Origin: Akebia trifoliata | Lineage: Eukaryota > Streptophyta > Magnoliopsida > Ranunculales > Lardizabalaceae | Direction: 5' to 3' | Assembly: GCA_017979445.1 (NCBI GenBank) | Contig: CM030704.1 | Location: 14,057,658-14,121,657 of the forward strand | Length of the DNA stretch: 64,000 nt | Shown: positions 11,946-23,773 of the stretch, piece after piece | How the letters are laid out: each line of letters starts with the position of its first letter | Position numbering within the stretch: the stretch's first letter is position 1 | Position numbers and translations under genes: made by a program | Notes under the pieces: generated by a model | Told to the model about the DNA's origin: nothing | What the model saw: the letters and a program-made list of their open reading frames with translations, nothing else | Database searches by the model: none

Positions 11946-13708
11946 TAAACCATAAAAATTACATGATATCAAATATTGTATTCAAGAATTTCATTTTCAA
12001 AAATCCATTTTTAATTTAAAGAACTTTGAAAAATCACATTTTTGATACTTAGCCAAATTTTGATCAATTTTTCACAATTTTAACAAGTTGATCCTATGCA
12101 ATTGTTGGGACCTCATTTTGACTAAATTTTAATAATTTTTCGGTTGAATGATTAAAATGAATTTGAAAGTTTGAAAAATAAATATTATGTTAAAAAAATA
12201 AAGAAATGAAAATATATGAAAGAAGGGAAAAATGGATGAAACGATAAAATTTCATAATCACATCCGATAGGTGATGTCTACATTTTACATTGTTGTATTG
12301 TGTGTGGGTTGATGAACGAATATCTAGGGTAATTAATTGTGGTTGCACGTTTATTTCCTTTCTACAGCGCAAAGCACAATTTATTTTCTATTCTGTTATT
12401 TATTTTAGGTTGGTGGGCCACTGTTGCATGGTAGGAAACTGGATATCCATTTTCAATCTTATAATATTAATTTCTTATTTGTTTTCAAACAAAAATGATA
12501 TATATACATATATTCCTAAGCTGTACGATAGGGACAACTAAGTTCATATGTGATATGGGACACGCATGAGAGTGGACTCACAACTGGAATTCGAATTCAT
12601 TCCTCTCTATATTTACTAGTGAACTTGTAATGTAAAACTGATCGTACATGAATGTAGTTGTATAATGGGAATCACATGCACGCCTGATAGGCATAAATGG
12701 AGATGATTAGTTAGTGATCATTAACAATCTAGAGAAGTCGAACGTTTTGACATATCGAAAAGAGACCCATTGCTTATAGTCACATCAAACAACTAGTTTG
12801 AACTAGAAAAATGGTCTCGCAAATGTGGTTATGCATCGACCAACTACAAAATCAGGAACTAATACTTTATTATTAGAACATTATGTCCCGACTGAGAGTA
12901 ATTTAGTCGTAGAATCCCAACTCTCTAATTTCATTACTCCACCATTATGTATTATGTATCTGTTGCTTTATTTTGAATTATAAAATGAAAAACATGTTTA
13001 CTGTTTCAATGTTGTAAATTAAAATTATATAAAAAGAAAATGTTATAGAGTACTGATGATTAATGTAATGTAAATCTTTTAAAATGTTTAGTTACTTACC
13101 CCGGGCTATATGTACTAGTTAATCGTAGTTTATCCTATAAAATTGTGCATGTATTAAAATGATTGAGAATACTTGCTTATTCATGCTAGGAGAGGTTATT
13201 AGTCAGAATTGTTTATTTACCTACTAGGTAACCATGGTTACTCACCCTTTCTTTTCCATTTTTTTAATTTTCAAAGCCTGTAGTTGTCGTGACGGGTGTA
13301 TAGCTGGCAAGTAAGGAGCATCTGATTAGTCATATAGATGACCAGAGTTTGTTACCTGATGAGCATTAGGGATACACTCACTAGAAGTCAATTCATTCAA
13401 GATGTATATAGATTTTGAGTTAGAGTGTTAGGTTCATGTTAGAGGGAGTGTATTATTTTGTAAATCTTGTATATTGTTACATCTCCACACTCTGATCTGC
13501 ATTCTATTGCTCTATGTACATTTGGCTTCTGTTGTTATCTTATTTTGTTTAGGTATATTTATATGCAGATATTATATTTATTTTCATTAGGTTTTTGAGT
13601 GCATTGGAATGCTAAAATAAATAGAGGAATCATGTCAAAATTTCGAGACGCCACCAACACCTCGAGATTTGACGTTGGGATTTGTGTTAGTATTTTAAAG
13701 GCGTTACA
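11946..13708 (+). mobile_element. Plus-strand Tekay-type LTR, 5'-truncated, mosaic
   Basis: About 11990-12070 resembles family D LTR at 59398-59470, whereas about 12230-13708 is the reverse complement of family B (compare 47590-48700 and 6000-7300). The end GGCGTTACA at 13701-13708 is a plausible LTR terminus. No coding sequence, PBS or PPT is visible. Either recombination between LTR families or a separate subfamily explains the mixture. Confidence 0.55.
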
Positions 13709-14090
13709 TGGGAAAACATAAGGGGTTATAGACACCCCATTTTATGTCCGCTTGGTTTTACAACCCGTCCCCTAGTTGTGGATCCCTAATGATGAACGTA
13801 TAATACATGCGAAGAGCTGAAAGCTTGTGAGAGGCCTTTTTTTAATTTTACCAATTCCTTCTTAGTCCTTAGAGTCTCTAGTATTTTCTATAATTCTATT
13901 TACTTTTCTCGGCAAGCTCGACTTAGAAATTATGTATGCTTAGGATCATCGTCATTTTACACTCAATTAGCAACTATACATGCTTAGGATCGCTACACGT
14001 TTTGATAACCTACAAACTTCACAATGCTAGGATAATAAGACTTCAAGACTTAGAAATTGAAGATGCGCCAAATCTTTATTTGAAAGTATT
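13709..14090 (+). mobile_element. Tat-type LTR fragment F1
   Basis: Starts about 13727 with a decayed TGTAGACACCCC. It is alike to 17345 onward, sharing GATCCCTAATGATGAA and AGCTGAAAGCTT-type stretches. It loses similarity before the copia remnant. No gene. Confidence 0.55.
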
Positions 14091-14229
14091 CTTTTGTACA
14101 CTTTGCTAGTCTGGAGTGAATCTACTCATAATATTGTGTTCAGTTACAATTTAGCTAATAATAAGAAACTTTCCATAATTACAAAGATTTGAAATCAAAT
14201 AGATTTCATATGCTAAGGATTTCCTAACA
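14090..14229 (-). mobile_element. 3' LTR start of a Ty1/copia element
   Basis: Minus-strand TGTTAGGAAATCC at 14229 follows a purine-rich stretch and the RNase H frame at the spacing typical of copia elements. Only the first ~140 bp are recognisable. Confidence 0.5.
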
Positions 14230-15289
14230 ATGGGGTGATTTGTTGTTGACTAAATCTTGTAGTGATTGAATCTGTCACTTTCCCCTATAATGCTCCTTCA
14301 AACTCAATGGCATTACTGTGATGGTGAGTTTGTTATGAAGAAGATAAGATTTGGACGATGAGAAGCCCTTAGCTAAGATGTCATCGAGTTGATATTTTGT
14401 AGAAATAAAATGAACTTAGAGATCGCCTTTCACTACTTTGTCCCGAAAAAAATGGAAATCTACTTCAACATGTTTAGTTCGAGCATGGAAGATTGGGTTT
14501 GTTGATAAGTAGGTGGCCCTGACATAGTTGGTGAACGTGAAAGGAAAATACCAAGTTCTCGAAAAAGGGACTGTGGCAAGGTGCGTTCAATGGCAATCCA
14601 TGCAAGAACACGATATTTACTTTCGATATTGGATGAGCGATTGTTGGTTGTAGACACCCCATTTTTGCACTTGCCTGATTAATCAACTCGTCAACCCGAT
14701 TGCAATGGTTCCCAATGATAGATGATTATTTCAATACTTTATTTGTTACTAGATATGTTTCAAAAATTCAGATGAGGTATCTCAAACTAACAAAACTGTA
14801 GAAACCACACTACGCTAGGAAAATATAATTCTAAAAACATAGAAATCATTATTTTTTCAAACAAAAAGAAGCTTTACGATAAAAATCACTAAAAAATTAC
14901 CAAATTATCAAAATACCCCTAATTTCAAAACATCCCTAGAGCCTACATCACGCTTAGGAAAACCCTTTCAAACACATAAAACAACAAATCGAAATCAAAT
15001 AAACCATTTTGTCAATTTTCACAAAATTCAATAAAATTACTAAAATGCCCCTCATAAAGTTCAAGACCATTTCGCACAAAAAATTTCATAAATGACAAAA
15101 ACCAATATTCTCATTGAATTCCTTACGAAAAATCAATTCCAAAACATCCTGGAACATTAAAAAATGACTTAAAACGCAAAAAGTCATCTCCGAGGGTAAA
15201 ACGGTAATTTTACAATTTTAATAATTAAAAATTCTGAAATTAATAATTAAAATATTAATTAATGTAAATTGAAAATCCTAATTAAAATT

Positions 15290-15430
15290 AAAATTAAAGT
15301 CAATCAAGTAAGACTAAAGTCAAAATCTTAAAGTTAATCAAGTAAGACTAAAGTCAAAATCTTATATTTAATCAAGTAAGACTAAAGTCAAAATCTTAAA
15401 GTCAATTAAGTGAGACTAAAATTCAAAACC
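15290..15430 (+). repeat. U3 tandem repeats of the solo Tat LTR
   Basis: Four units of about 40 bp built on AAGTAAGACTAAAGTCAAAA, each with GTCAA (W-box core on the other strand). Upstream of TATA 15549-15558. Confidence 0.82.
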
Positions 15431-15548
15431 CTAATAGAATTCTAATTAAATAATAACTCTATTTTAAACAATTCTAATTAAAATATAACTCTACCTAAAA
15501 CAATTCTAATTAAACACTAATTCTATAAAAACAAGCATTAAAAAAAAT

Positions 15549-15558
15549 CTATAAATAG
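15549..15558 (+). promoter_or_regulatory. TATA box of the solo Tat LTR
   Basis: CTATAAATAG, identical in sequence and relative place to the TATA of LTR A. Confidence 0.7.
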
Positions 15559-15974
15559 GGGTCCATACAACCTATTTTCGTATCAAAAAAGAAACCCTAC
15601 AAAAATTAGGTAGGAAGCCTCCCCAACTTCCCCAAAACCTTAATTTTGAAGCCTTAACTTCTTACCTAATATCCATACCCTAACTTTAAGCTCAAAAAGC
15701 ACCCAAAAAGCACCCAAAAACCCTTCTAAAATACCTTAGAATCCATAAAAAAAAATCAGAAAACTCACAGATTCAAGAAGAAGATACCTCAACTTGTAGA
15801 TCAGAAATTAGATCCGATAACAGAACGAAACGAGGAATACTGTACAAGGAGTTGTTCTATCAGATCTGAGGGAACAAAACCGTTGCATTCGGATTTTATT
15901 TTATTTATTATTATTTAGGTCTTGTTAGCAATGTAGTTTTATTTAGGAATTAGTAGAGACCGGTGTTTGTCGGG

Positions 15975-16005
15975 CGGGGTTGGTGCCTAACACCTTCCAA
16001 CCTTG
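15975..16005 (+). promoter_or_regulatory. U5 stem-loop (solo Tat LTR)
   Basis: Arms 15975-15983 and 15997-16005 form 9 pairs including two G-U wobbles, closing the loop TGCCTAACACCTT (15984-15996). Ends 160 bp before the LTR end. Confidence 0.78.
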
Positions 16006-17344
16006 TAACGTGATCCCTGGACCCATATTTTTCTTTTGTAGATTAGTAGTATTTTCCTTTTTAAAGTCAGTATTCGATTCCTAGACCGTAATAACTAGGT
16101 GGCGACTCCCAAACCTCAAAGGTCAAAAGCGAATCCGCGCACCCCGCGGATCGAGGGCGCTTTCATTGATTGCTTGCAATATTGCCAAGAGATGAGATTG
16201 TTGCCCAAATAAATAACATATCCTCCTTATCATTTGCAATCATTAGAGCAACCAGCCCAATCAACATCAGAGAAAGCCTCAAGGTGAAGAAATGATGAAC
16301 GATTAACATGAAGGCCGTGAGTGATAATATGTTTGAGGTAATAAAGAATTCGTTTAACAAGAGTTCAATGGTCCTCATTAGGGTGTTGCATAAATTGACA
16401 AGCCTTGTTGATCACAAAGTAAATATCAGGACTTGTAAGCGTGGCATATTGGAGAACGCCGATTGTGATTTGATAGAGTATTGGATTTACCATGATTTTG
16501 TTAGTGTGTCGTGATAATTTTAAAGTTGAAAAAACATGCATGGGTACAAGTTTCGCACCATCCATCTTGGTATGTTTGAGAATATCAGTAATATACTTTT
16601 GTTGTGAAAGATGAAGGATCAATACCCAAGAAAAAGTATAATTGTCCCAAATCTTTTATAGCAAATTCTTGGCTAAGGCGTGAGAGAAGATGAGAGAGCA
16701 TTAATGGCTGATTGCTAGTGACAAAAATGTCATCTACATAAATTAGAAAATAAATAATAATCTTATATTGTTGTAGATGAGAGGGAGGTGTCCATTTTGG
16801 ATCCTATAAAGCCAATCTCAAGAAGAAATGTGCTCAACTAGTGGTCGTCAACAAAGCTCGAAGGTTAAGCCATATGAACTTCTTCCATTAGATAACCATG
16901 AAGGAACGCATTGTGGACATCCAATTGGTGCATAGGCCAACCTTTTGAAACTTAAAAAAAAAATGATTGTACTAATCATGGTAGCTTTGACAACCAGACT
17001 AAATGAGTTAGTGTAATTGACACACGCCTTCTTCTTGATTGTAACCTTTGGCCACTAAACAAGCTTTATGATGCTCAATGGTTACAATGGGTAGGTGGAG
17101 GTGAGAATATCCAAGAACCATTATGAATAAGTACATTAAACTCGATAACCATTGCATTTTGTCATTGAGGTAATTTGAAGACTTGAGATAAACAAGTTGG
17201 TTCATAATCGATAGGAGGTGAGATAGGAAGATGTAGTTTAGTTGCAAGATAAAGTTGAGTTTATAAGTACAAACTTCTAATCGAGTTTTCATGTTGTGAC
17301 TTTTAGAAGGATTATGTAGCCGGGTTATAAAATGAGTATCTTGT

Positions 17345-18544
17345 TGTAGACACCCCATTTTTGTTATTGCCTGATTCAACAACTTGTCACCCAATTGTTA
17401 TGATCCCTAATGATGAATACATAATATGTGAAAAGAGCCGAAAGCTTATAAGAAACTCTTTCTTAGTCCTACTCCATTCTCTCATTAAAACGAATAACAT
17501 ATCAATTATGCACGTTTAAGATCGTATATTTATAGTCACTTTAGAAATTAAGCATACAATAACCTAGAGACCTTGCAACACTAGGAAATGCAACATTTGA
17601 ACTTAGAAAAAGTTATATTGCGATCAAATGAAATCGTTCGTCAAAATTTAGAAAATTAACAAAATAACAAAAATACACGACCCCCGGAATGCCTTGAAAC
17701 TAGTGTTATTACTATCGGAATATGATTTTGAGTCTAACGAGACTAAAATTGATGAAAACAGAAAAATCTACGAAGAATTGTAAAAATGAGCAAAATACGT
17801 TCGACTTTTACTTAGAAATCTCGATTCCTAAGAAAACGTGACTAAAAATAAAATTTCAACAATCTTCACATATATCGAGAAAATTTAAAAATCTCACGCT
17901 TAGGAAAACTAACTTTTTTCACATGACATGACAAAATTTCTCATATAAAATAATAATTTTTTCTACATAAACTAACGAATTTTCTCACATAAAATGACAA
18001 TTTCTACTATGTGGAATGATACCCCTTGAATCACAATAAATTTTAACATAAAATAACAAATTCCATCCTATAGAATAACATCAATTATCACATGAAATGA
18101 TCGAGTTCAATGCCGCAATCCGAAGGTTGAAATATTAAATCAAAATTAAAACTTGGATTAATTCCATCGAAACTACTAAATCAACCAACCGATTTTGAAA
18201 ATCAATCATAGATTCTTTTAATCAAATTAAAATCATCATCTTAAATCATTCACTAACGACTAATAAAAGCCAATCGATCATATCATCAATCAAGAATGAA
18301 TTTAAATTGTTGAACGAATGAATCCATTATTCGGTCAATTTTTAAAATACTATTTGATTGATTTTTTTTTTAAATCATCAAAATGCAAATTTTGTTAATT
18401 CGACTAATGAGTCAACCACTTAAGTAATTTTGGATCAATTAAACCCATCACAAATCGAATTACTAATTGTCTTAACTAATTTCTTTAACCAATCAAAAGT
18501 AAGGGAAGTCCATTACAAGATATAAGGGGGATGTGTGGGATCAC
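17345..18544 (+). mobile_element. Tat-type LTR fragment F2
   Basis: Begins TGTAGACACCCCATTTTTG at 17345, abutting the copia remnant. It is similar to F1 for a few hundred bases, then AT-rich. The usual end (GGTGTTAGGCACC motif, CTTTCA) is absent, so it is truncated. The last ~30 bp (about 18519-18540) are purine-rich (TAAGGGGGATGTGTGGGA), like the PPT of a Tekay element whose LTR would begin at 18545. No gene. Confidence 0.5.
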
Positions 18545-19200
18545 TGTAATGACCTGAAATTTTCAATACGTATCTCGAGAAAATTATTTTAGATTTTTAC
18601 ATTGATTTAAAAGTATGGATCTTTAATTTTAAATATTTGAGGTAAATTAACTTCACCAATAGATTTAGAATGATTGAAAAATATCTCTAGCCTATAAGCA
18701 TGTATTAATTATAAGTCGAACGAAAAAGTTATCTAATCCTCGAGTTTTATGTCAACTTTTACCTAATAGGTAAAATATTAATTTAGAGACATAATTTGAG
18801 GAAATCGATCTCACTATTAGGTTCATGTCAAAAAATCATCCGAAATAGAGTATAAAAATGTTTGAATCGGCATTCAGGAAAAATAATTCCCGAAATGACA
18901 TTTACGTCCCCACTTAAGTATAAATATTAGAAAACTAAAGAAAAATATGACTTTTCTTATTCTTCTCTCCAAAAAAAAATTTAGCCTTATTTTTCCTCAA
19001 TCTTTGCAACTCAAATCTACACCAATCGAGAACGATCCGAGCTTTGCCGCAAGGAATTGTTGATCTTGTCGAAGGTTTCGCGTAGACACTAAAAACTTTG
19101 ATTTTCATCGGAGGAAAATCTTTGTGATCTATCAGAGGTGATCTTTATCTTCGATTAACCGTTGAAAATAGCCCAAGGTAGGATGCCTTCCCTTCTACCC
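18545..19200 (+). mobile_element. Tekay-like LTR start
   Basis: TGTAATGACCTGAAATTTTC...CGTATCTCGAG follows a purine-rich tract. The next few hundred bases follow the family D/B LTR outline (GAACGAAAAAGTTAT..AATCCTCGAG; ATTAGGTTCATG; a pyrimidine-rich TTCTCTCC block near 18960). The 3' end is not identifiable. Confidence 0.5.
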
Positions 19201-19639
19201 CCTAGTTATATAATATTTTCTTAGAAAAATACGTTTAATCATAGAAACTGTGTAGTTGGAATCCGATGTACGACTACGATGGACCCAACCGCACTGATTT
19301 GAAGTCGTTCCTAACACCTCCCTCTTCGTGGTGGCATGATACCTGCCAAAACCACTACGACACTTAAGTTAGAGAAGCAGATCAATAGTCCATTAGTCTC
19401 CTTCACGTGTTAGACTTTAATTTCCCTAACCGGATCCCCTCCAATAATACTTACTGTGCTATTTATCCTCCCTAGCCCTTTCTAGGGTTTCCCCCTCTAT
19501 AGGCTATAATCATGGAATCCTTGCTAATTTTGTGTGTTTATCTAATCAAGATCCTCTGGTTCGAAAATGCTTATCTACAAAGATCCACTCCGGGATCTTC
19601 GGGATTGGCATGTACACAACAGTTTTACGGTTATAGTAT
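19201..19639. other. Unassigned 440 bp
   Basis: No ORF of note. It contains TCCTAACACCTCC at about 19310, reminiscent of the Tat stem-loop loop, but flanking arms do not pair. Possibly LTR remnant. Confidence 0.3.
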
Positions 19640-20080
19640 GACCTGACCTACCTTGCTTGATAGATCTAATTGGGCTCATTACGACCTGGCCTACCCTACT
19701 TGGCAGGCTTGGTCAGGCTTATTCCTGTGCTGCTCTGCCAGCCAAGCTAGGAAGGTTTTGACTTTGACCTGCCCTACTGGCAGGGCTGCGCCCCGTAAAT
19801 TGTTCTGCGCCTGGTACCACTTAGTCAATTATGACATGTGTACGACTTAGATTAATGCATAGTTATTTTCCTATATAATTATCCCCTTTCGAGCAGGCGC
19901 GAGGTCTCTTCATCTCCTCGAGACACAAGTCTGCTCTCTGATTGGCCTTTTGATTTCATCTGTGCCTGTCCACGTGTCCTGATGCCTTTCGCACTACCCC
20001 CAATCTTGTGATGTTTTAACTGGACTCAAGATGTCTCTTCGGGCGTATGTGCTCATCTTCCTTTTTTCTATAAATTGAGA
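19640..20080 (+). promoter_or_regulatory. Promoter-like block upstream of the Transposase_28-like gene
   Basis: Contains three imperfect repeats of CCTACCCTACTTGGCAGG type (19640-19795), an inverted CCAAT box (ATTGG at 19941), a G-box/ABRE (CACGTGTC at 19971-19978) and TATAAATT at 20069-20076. The putative ATG at 20254 follows about 150 bp later. It is GC-richer than its surroundings. It could be a true promoter or an LTR U3; no second copy is seen here. Confidence 0.5.
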
Positions 20081-20253
20081 ACTTAGTGCATTCTTCGTTT
20101 GCTACTGTGCTGGAATCCTGCACACTTGTCACTGTACTTTCTATGAAGAATTTTTCTGTTTTCTTTTCTACTTTGTTGCTACCGTTACTTCCTTCACACC
20201 GAAGTAATCTTCTCTTCCTTGGTCTATTTTCTTCTACATTTTTGTTTTCGTTA

Positions 20254-22231
20254 TGGCTGTTAATGTATCCCAACTTTGGCGGAGTCTGTACATTCCCACC
20301 TCTGTGGACATCCGCATGGGTGGGGACTCTGATACCCCTCGCCAAGGGAAAATCTTTGTTTATGCCGACTAAATTAAGGCTGGCCTTAGTTTTCCTCAGA
20401 GATGCACTAAAGTAAGATAAACTAGGTTCTTGGCCAAATGTCTGGGAACTTCTATTGTCTGGTGGAAGCTGCGGAGAAGATGGACATTACCTCCAATACC
20501 TTTATTTCTCGGTAAAATCTAAAGGCCATCCCCCAACGGTTAGGATACTACTCGTTGTCCTCTAAGAGTACAGTGGTGGCCCTGATTCCCTCTCTCCCTA
20601 GTTCTGACAAGGGGTGGCACAAGAACCCCTTTTACGTTTCTAGAGACTGGTAGTTTGCTCCTAACACTCCTTATATGGGATTCAGAGTCCATCAGACCTT
20701 CCAAGGTAATACTATCTAGAGGCTGTTGGTTGTGTTCTACTTCTTATCCTGCCTAGAGTTTGTTTTGCTTTCTTAACGACTTTTTTGTTTCTTTAACATA
20801 TTCCTCTATTTTGGTGGCTGCGGGGGCTAAGAAGGAACAACGCAAAGCATCCGAAGATCGGAGGCTAGTGGCAGTGGATCTCTGAACCAGGGTTGTGAAG
20901 AAGGCGGTAGTGGAAGATCTCCTAGGTTACGTTTTGTAGCCACTTTCATGAAGATCTCCTTTTAACTGAGCTGGACGTGCCGTGGACGACCTTAAACCCT
21001 CTTGCCTTGACTCTATTTCTATTTGGCCCCCTCCACGACGACGAGATCCCAATCATCTGATTCCTCCCTTTGTTGAGCACTCGTGACATTTTATCCATTC
21101 TGAGTGGCGCTCTCCTCCTCCTGGGATTCTGCTAAGCTCCTTCGACGTGATGGATATCAACCTTTCGGAGTTCTCACTTTCACGTTCCTTTGCCATTAAT
21201 GCTACTCATCCCATTTTCCTAGCCAAAAAATGGAGAAAGAAGAGGAGCCAGACTTCTTGTGGTTCCAATCTTTCTAGAGAGGTTGGCTAGTTGGCTGTGG
21301 TGCTTGGGAAGCTTGCTGCCCCTACTACTATTTCTAATTTTGTTTTTACTACAGTTGCTACTGATGCTACTACTAGTGCTGTTGTTGTTTCTGGAGAGAT
21401 CTAGATGCAAGCAGGGCAGAGTTTTGCCACTACTAGGGTGGACAATCTTATTCCTGATTTTCAACCATGGAAGAAGTACTGACTAGTTAGGAAGAGTTTG
21501 AGGAGTCCAAGCATGACGACCCTCCTCTTCGCAAGACTCCTCTAGAGGAGGTTGCTCATGTTTGGATGGAACGCGGGGTCTTCTTCCGGGATTGGAACGA
21601 GGGCAACATTTTTTGGCCCCCTGTCACGTCTACAATAAAGGTTGCGGGGTAAAAAACCTAGTAACTGCTACTTTCCTACTCTCCTAGTCTATCTTTCCCA
21701 TGAACTGGGATATTGCTGACCTGGGATTCGGTCGCTTCGCCTATGGCCTTTATAAGGTATCTACTGCCCCTTCTATTCTGTTATCCATCTCACAATTTCC
21801 GCATACTCATATTACTCTTTTTGTCTAGTAAGCTCACGTTTATGGGGCCTTGGCCTTCCTAAAGTGGCGTGAGGTTGAGAACCAGGCGGCCACCCTGTCC
21901 AGGGAACAGGAAGAAAAAATAATTACACTTCAAACTGAGTTGACATCTTCTAATCTATTTTCCTGGAAGGCTAAAAAGGAGATGTAGACTAATCTGGCCT
22001 AATTCTCCTAGGCCAACTTAGTCTTGAAGGCCTCTAACAGGAAGCTGACAAATCTACAAAGCGTTCTTCAACTAGAGTTGGCCAATTACAAAGAGAGAAT
22101 GCAAATGAGAGAAGCAAAGCTAACGGAGCTCCAAGAGAAAGTGCAACAACAGGAACTCAAACTATTGTAGCTGTCTTAGAAGATCTCCTAACTTTCTAGT
22201 CTCAGCCTTGAACTCAAACAGGAACTCATGA
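20254..22231 (+). pseudogene. Putative 'gypsy-type transposon' (Transposase_28-like) gene, decayed
   Basis: From ATG 20254 the frame reads an N-part with SLYIPTSVDIR...GKIFVYAD.IKAGLSFP (20280-20390, one stop). The next part has LGISIVWW-like decay, then KGWHKNPFYVSRDW (about 20610-20651, stop after W). Later, 21840-22200 encodes a Glu/Gln-rich coiled coil (REVENQAATLSREQEEKIITLQTEL in pieces). This order, a YIP..V..R / F..Y..Y.KAGL N-part, KGW..RFFYV.RDW, then a long coiled coil, is that of the plant family annotated as putative gypsy-type transposon (PF04195, from memory). A GT...AG interval near 20706-20815 may be an intron. Several stops; the 3' end is cut by a Tat LTR at 22232. Role of the family is unknown. 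Confidence 0.6.
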
Positions 22232-22344
22232 TTGAGGTTTGGGAGTCGCCACTTAGTTATTACGGTATAAGAACTGAGCATTGACTCAAAACAAGTAAAA
22301 CAACTAATCTACAAATGATACTAAGTCCGGGGATCACGTTATGG

Positions 22345-22369
22345 GGTTAGAAGGTGTTAGGCACCAACC
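22345..22369 (-). promoter_or_regulatory. U5 stem-loop (truncated Tat LTR), weakened
   Basis: Loop AAGGTGTTAGGCA at 22351-22363. Arms 22345-22350 / 22364-22369 give five Watson-Crick pairs plus one G-U in the element RNA. The outer pairs are lost. Confidence 0.6.
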
Positions 22370-22844
22370 TCGTCCGGCAAACGCGGGTCTCTACTGATTC
22401 TCAAGAATATTACATTACTAAAGATTTAAAATAAATAAAAAGACAAAGAAATTATACATGTGACGATCACAACGACTTGTTCCCTCAGATATGGTAGAAC
22501 AACTTCTCATATAAATTCTCCTTGCTTTGTTCTATCACCAGATCTGCTTCGGATATCCAAAATGAAGTATCTCCTCCTTAGATATGAGTTTTTTCTAGTA
22601 TTGTGATGGGTTTCTAGGTGGTTTTTGGGGAGTTTTGAGTCTTTTTTATAAAAGTTAGGGTTTGGATGATAGGTAAGGGGTGAGGACTTCAAAATCAGGA
22701 TTTTGGGAATGATAGGGTGACTTTTTGACCTACTTTTTCTAGGGTTTTCTTTGACCTACCAAATTAGGTTGTGAAGGCTCTCTATTTATAAAGTTTTTTG
22801 GGTAGAGTTAGTGTTTGATCAGATTTCTTTTAAGATTTTAATTA

Positions 22845-23125
22845 GAGTTTTGACTTCAGTTTTATGAGATTGACTTGGTCTTTTTAGATTAGGGTTTTGA
22901 CTTAAATCTTATGAGATTGACTTGGTTCCTTTAGGATTTTAATTAGGATTTTGAGTTAAGTCTTATGAAATTGACTTGGTTAAGATTTTAATTAGGGTTT
23001 TGACTTAAGTCTTATGAGATTGATTTGGTTTATTTAGATTAGGGTTTTGACTTAAGTTTTATAAGATTGACTTGGTTTCTTTAGATTAAGGTTTTGACTT
23101 AAGTTTTATGAGATTGACTTGGTTT
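22845..23125 (-). repeat. ~55-bp U3 tandem repeats (truncated Tat LTR)
   Basis: About five units of GGGTTTTGACTTAAGT..TATGAGATTGACTTGGTT type, with two TTGAC cores per unit. The unit is longer than in LTR A, so the array was rebuilt independently. Confidence 0.8.
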
Positions 23126-23773
23126 AGATTTTTAAATTAATTTTATTAAGATTTTATTTTACGTTAATTAATATTTTATTTATTAATTTTAAAATTAAAA
23201 ATTTTAAAAATTAAAAAATTATCGTTTTGCCCCCGAAGAGAACTTTTGCGTTTCAAGTCAGTTTTCGATGTTCCGGGATATTTTGGAATTGATTTTTCAT
23301 AAGGAATTCAATAGGATTATTGATTTGTGTTATTTATGAAATTTTTTGACGTGAAATGATTGTCAACCCTTAGAGGGGTATTTTCATAATTTTATCGAAT
23401 TTGGTAAAAATTGACAAAATGATTATTTGATTTGATTTTATTATTTTATGTATTCGAATGGATTTTCCTAAGTGTAAGGGGGTTCTAAGGATGTTTTGAT
23501 GTTAGGGGTATTTTGATAATTTGATCATTTTTAGTGATTTTTGTCATAAAACTTCTTTTTATCTGTGAAATGATGATTTCTATGTTTTTGGGATTATATT
23601 TTTCTAGTGTAGTGTGGTTTTTATAGTTTTATTAGTTTGAGATACCTCATCTGAATTTCTGTAACATATCTAGTAACAAATAAAGCATTGGAATAAACAT
23701 CTATCATTGGGAATCGTCGCAATCAGGTTGACGAGTTGATTAATTAGGCAAGTGCGAAAATGCGGTGTCTACA

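Larger units (their letters stand above)
14649..16165 (+). mobile_element. Solo Tat-type LTR (1517 bp) inside copia pol
   Basis: Begins TGTAGACACCCC at 14649 and ends GGGCGCTTTCA at 16165. It has U3 repeats (15290-15430), TATA (15549-15558), the conserved stem-loop (15975-16005) and the PBS-like TGGCGACTCC (16100-16109). Flanks are TTGGT (14644-14648) and TTGAT (16166-16170), a 5-bp duplication with one change. Removing the LTR and one flank puts the copia RNase H motifs back in register, which proves insertion. It is the plus-strand counterpart of LTR 4250-5994. Confidence 0.93.
14230..17344 (-). pseudogene. Ty1/copia pol: reverse transcriptase C-part and RNase H
   Basis: Read from 17344 down, frames shift often. 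Recognisable pieces are an RT N-part (HHKACLVAKGYNQEEG, about 17020-17070), the RT catalytic strand region with [10 protein letters not shown] (about 16700-16760) and the connection at 16365-16622 ([44 protein letters not shown]). After these come DADWAGC-like RNase H (about 16170-16290) and, beyond an inserted LTR (14649-16165), the QPTIA..SK and ARTKHVE-like end (about 14340-14648). These are hallmarks of copia pol. Many frameshifts make it non-functional. The right end is cut by LTR F2 at 17345; the 3' LTR starts at 14229. Confidence 0.85.
22232..23773 (-). mobile_element. Truncated Tat-type LTR (1542 bp)
   Basis: Minus strand starts TGTAGACACCGC at 23773, immediately after the RNase H remnant. 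It has ~55-bp U3 repeats (22845-23125), a TATA near 22792-22801 and the conserved loop at 22351-22363. The PBS-like GGAGTCGCCA is at 22242-22251. The last ~45 bp of the LTR are missing at the 22231/22232 junction with the Transposase_28-like pseudogene. Insertion into RNase H followed by deletion is the simplest history. Confidence 0.82.

Noticed and set aside
19300..19330. Seventh copy of the conserved U5 loop (TCCTAACACCTCC)
   Set aside because: Flanking bases do not form a stem and no PBS-like 10-mer or LTR end follows; chance or heavily decayed.
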